Source: Prevotellaceae bacterium UBA1075
GTDB lineage: Bacteria; Bacteroidota; Bacteroidia; Bacteroidales; Bacteroidaceae
DNA: 42,371 nt
Reading direction: 5' to 3'
NCBI GenBank assembly: GCA_002316015.1
Contig: DCCS01000039.1
Location: 34,185 to 76,555, forward strand
The notes under the pieces are model-generated. The model was not told the origin of the DNA. It searched no databases and saw only the letters and a program-made list of their open reading frames with translations. Positions 40,189 through 42,371 of the stretch are shown here, in pieces. A program made the position numbers and the translations under genes. Every line of letters starts with the position of its first letter. Within the stretch, counting starts at the first letter, position 1.

Positions 40189-42371
40189 AGGACGAGCGAG
40201 AAGAGGAATGCCACCAGCCAGGCCACCACACACTGGAAGGCCATCACGAAGAGCATCCAGCGCGTGCCCAGTTCGCGCCTGATGGTGGACATGGCGGCCA
40301 TGCAGGGGGTGTAGAGCAGGCAGAAGACCAGCAGCGCGTAGGCCGTGGCGGGCGTGAGCAGGGACGTGAGAGCCGTGCCCGCGAGCAGGCCCTCGAGGCT
40401 CACCACCACCACCTCCTTGGCCAGCAGCCCGCTCACCAGCGCGCTCACCACGCGCCAGTCACCGAATCCCAGGGGCGAGAAGATGGGTGCCACCAGGCTG
40501 GACACACGGGCCAGGATGCTGGCCTCCTGGGTGTCGGGAGTGACCATGTTGAGGTGGAAGTCGAAGGTGCGCAGGAACCATATCACCAGTGCCGCCAGGA
40601 AGATGACGGTGAAGGCGCGCTCCAGGAAGTCCCTGGCCTTCTCCCAGAGCAGCTGCCACACGTTGCGGGCGATGGGCATGCGGTAGTTGGGCAGTTCCAT
40701 GACAAAGGGGATGGCCTCGCCCTTGAAGAGCACATGCCGGAACAGGAACGCCGAGAGGATGCCCATGAGCACGCCCAGCAGGTACAGGCTGGCCGTCACC
40801 GCGCCCATGTGCTGTGGGAAGAAGGCCAGTGCGAAGAAGCCGTAGATGGGTATCTTGGCCGTGCAGGACATGAAGGGCGTGAGCAGGATGGTGAGTCTGC
40901 GGTCGCGCTCGCTGGGCAGTGTGCGGCTGCTCATCACGCTGGGCACCGAGCATCCGAAGCCTATGAGCAGGGGCACGATGCTGCGTCCCGAGAGCCCCAG
41001 GCGGCGCATGGGGCGGTCCATCACGAAGGCTATGCGCGCCATGTAGCCTGTGTCCTCGAGCATGCTCAGGAAGAAGAAGAGCACGATGATGAGCGGCAGG
41101 AACGACAGCACGGTGCCCACTCCGCTGTACACGCCGTCGATGATGAGGCTGTGCACCACAGGCGCGATGTCCCATGCGGTGAGCGCCCGGTCTGTGAGTG
41201 CGGTGAACCAGTCGATGGCGCTCTCGAATATCCCCTGCAGCCAAGCGCCCAGGGAGAAGAAGGTGAGCCAGAACACCAGCCCCATGATGAGGGCGAAGGC
41301 GGGCAGTGCCGTCCAGCGTCCGGTGAGCAGCCTGTCTATCTTCACGCTGCGCATGTGTTCCTTGCTCTCGGTGGGATATACCACCGTGCGGCTGCACAGT
41401 CGCTGGATGTAGGTGTAGCGCATGTCGGCCATGGCTGCACAGCGGTCCAGTCCCCGCTCCTCCTCCATCTGGCACAGGATGTGCTCCACGGTCTGCTGCT
41501 CATTGCTGGTGAGTGCCAATGCCCGGGTCACGCGTGGGTCTCCCTCTATCAGTTTGCCCGCCGCGAAGCGCACGGGGATGCCGGCCCTTTGGGCGTGGTC
41601 CTCTATCAGGTGCATGATGGCATGCAGGCAGCGGTGCACGGCCCCCCCGTGTTCGGTGGGGCTGCAGAAGTCCTTGCGCAGCGGGCACTCGTGGTATTTG
41701 GCCACATGTATGGCGTGCTGCACCAGTTCGTCCACCCCCTCGTTCTTCATCGCGCTTATGGGAATGACGGGCAGGCCCAGCATCCGCTCCATCTCGTTGA
41801 CGCGGAACGATCCCCCGTTGCCCTCCACCTCGTCCATCATGTTGAGGGCGAGCACCATGGGAATGTCCAGTTCCATCAGCTGCATGGTGAGGTACAGGCT
41901 GCGCTCGATGCACGAGCCGTCCACGATGTTGATGATGCCGTCGGGGTGGTTGTCCAGTATGAACTCGCGGCTCACAATCTCCTCGCTGGTGTAGGGGCTC
42001 AGGCTGTAGATGCCGGGGAGGTCGGTCACGGTGGCATTGGGATGCCCCTTGATGACGCCCTCCTTGCGGTCGATGGTCACGCCGGGGAAGTTTCCCACAT
42101 GCTGGTTGGCACCCGTGAGCTGGTTGAAGAGCGTGGTCTTGCCACAGTTCTGGTTGCCTGCCAGGGCAAAGGAGAGCGGCCTCTCCTGTGCGGCGGGGCC
42201 TGCTGTGGCGGGGTGCCCGGTGTCCTCCTCGTGGTAGCGTCCCTCCTCGCCCAGGCCGGGGTGTTCCGTCTGGTAGCACAGGTCGCGGCTGTCCTCGTGC
42301 AGTGTGTGGTGGTCGGACTCGTGCTCCAGGGCGGCCTCCACCCCGTCGGGCGTGACACCTATCTGTGCCGC
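40185..42371 (-). CDS. feoB: Ferrous iron transporter FeoB, 5' end outside the window
   Basis: FeoB brings Fe(II) across the inner membrane. The visible 728 codons run open to the window edge, so the true start, and any FeoA domain fused upstream as in many Bacteroidetes, is not seen. The N-terminal G domain has G1 GNQNCGKTTLFNQLTG, G2 FPGVTIDRKEG, G3 DLPGIYSLSP, G4 NMMDE and G5 SAMK. It is followed by a helical guanine-dissociation region and then about ten membrane helices with two Gate-like halves, including SVPSVMSSRTLPSERDRR. The stretch before the G domain is His/Glu-rich (EHESDHHTLHEDS) and not part of the usual FeoB core. The end overlaps the Cys-rich protein gene by four bases. Confidence 0.95.
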   Translation of the reverse strand, partial: AAQIGVTPDGVEAALEHESDHHTLHEDSRDLCYQTEHPGLGEEGRYHEEDTGHPATAGPAAQERPLSFALAGNQNCGKTTLFNQLTGANQHVGNFPGVTIDRKEGVIKGHPNATVTDLPGIYSLSPYTSEEIVSREFILDNHPDGIINIVDGSCIERSLYLTMQLMELDIPMVLALNMMDEVEGNGGSFRVNEMERMLGLPVIPISAMKNEGVDELVQHAIHVAKYHECPLRKDFCSPTEHGGAVHRCLHAIMHLIEDHAQRAGIPVRFAAGKLIEGDPRVTRALALTSNEQQTVEHILCQMEEERGLDRCAAMADMRYTYIQRLCSRTVVYPTESKEHMRSVKIDRLLTGRWTALPAFALIMGLVFWLTFFSLGAWLQGIFESAIDWFTALTDRALTAWDIAPVVHSLIIDGVYSGVGTVLSFLPLIIVLFFFLSMLEDTGYMARIAFVMDRPMRRLGLSGRSIVPLLIGFGCSVPSVMSSRTLPSERDRRLTILLTPFMSCTAKIPIYGFFALAFFPQHMGAVTASLYLLGVLMGILSAFLFRHVLFKGEAIPFVMELPNYRMPIARNVWQLLWEKARDFLERAFTVIFLAALVIWFLRTFDFHLNMVTPDTQEASILARVSSLVAPIFSPLGFGDWRVVSALVSGLLAKEVVVVSLEGLLAGTALTSLLTPATAYALLVFCLLYTPCMAAMSTIRRELGTRWMLFVMAFQCVVAWLVAFLFSLVL

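Overview
This window looks like a chromosome segment of a Bacteroidales bacterium, most likely Prevotellaceae-like. The evidence is the gene order mnmG-apt-uvrC, a frdC-frdA-frdB fumarate reductase operon, FeoB followed by a small Cys-rich membrane protein, a Bacteroidetes-type HU-like protein, and several promoters of the Bacteroidetes form TTTG/TTGG-N19-TAnnTTTG. The two flanks (about 1-9.9 kb and 37.6-42.4 kb) are GC-rich housekeeping DNA. The middle (about 10-37.5 kb) is visibly AT-richer, with different codon use, and reads as an accessory island. No integrase, transposase, tRNA or CRISPR array was seen in it.

Layout. 0.3-4.7 kb, minus strand: uvrC, apt, mnmG, with a parS-like palindrome at the 3' end of mnmG. 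4.8-9.0 kb, plus strand: frdC (with an unusual Cys-rich tail), frdA and frdB. A small S23/four-helix-bundle gene, bracketed by inverted GGTT-rich repeats, sits between frdA and frdB. 9.2-9.9 kb, minus strand: a DUF1810 gene coupled to a 58-codon gene.

10.0-28.8 kb, minus strand: the most interesting part. About a dozen tightly packed or overlapping genes appear to form one operon of about 18.8 kb. In transcription order they encode: an unknown protein; a vWA-like membrane protein; an Hsp70/actin-fold ATPase; a membrane protein with a GrpE-like cytoplasmic end; a vWA protein with an intact MIDAS; a three-helix membrane protein; a tubulin/FtsZ-like GTPase; a second Hsp70/actin-fold ATPase; two proteins sharing a C-terminal beta domain; a membrane-anchored trypsin-like protease; an unknown protein; a WG-repeat protein; and one or two tiny proteins. 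The likely promoter, at 28813-28843, has the TTTG-N19-TAAATTTG form with a run of eight G in its spacer, so switching by slippage is possible. I infer an envelope-spanning machine in which a tubulin-like and two Hsp70-like NTPases in the cytoplasm are tied to periplasmic vWA and protease parts. I know of no experimental description of this combination.

28.8-37.5 kb: a DUF4143-type ATPase gene on the plus strand with a well-formed promoter and a duplicated upstream motif. On the minus strand a GHKL (sacsin/Hsp90-like) ATPase gene of 1362 codons is followed after 3 nt by a UPF1-like SF1 helicase gene, a pairing that suggests a defence module. A 41-bp direct repeat (35/41) lies at both ends of this segment; the right copy forms the broken end of a Nudix gene.

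37.6-42.4 kb: 21-bp repeats and a promoter before an HU-like gene with a helix-turn-helix-like tail; then a 66/67-bp repeat array with alternating A and B units; a perfect 15-bp inverted repeat; and an iron-uptake group on the minus strand (feoB, cut by the window end, a Cys-rich membrane protein, an acyltransferase-3 protein).
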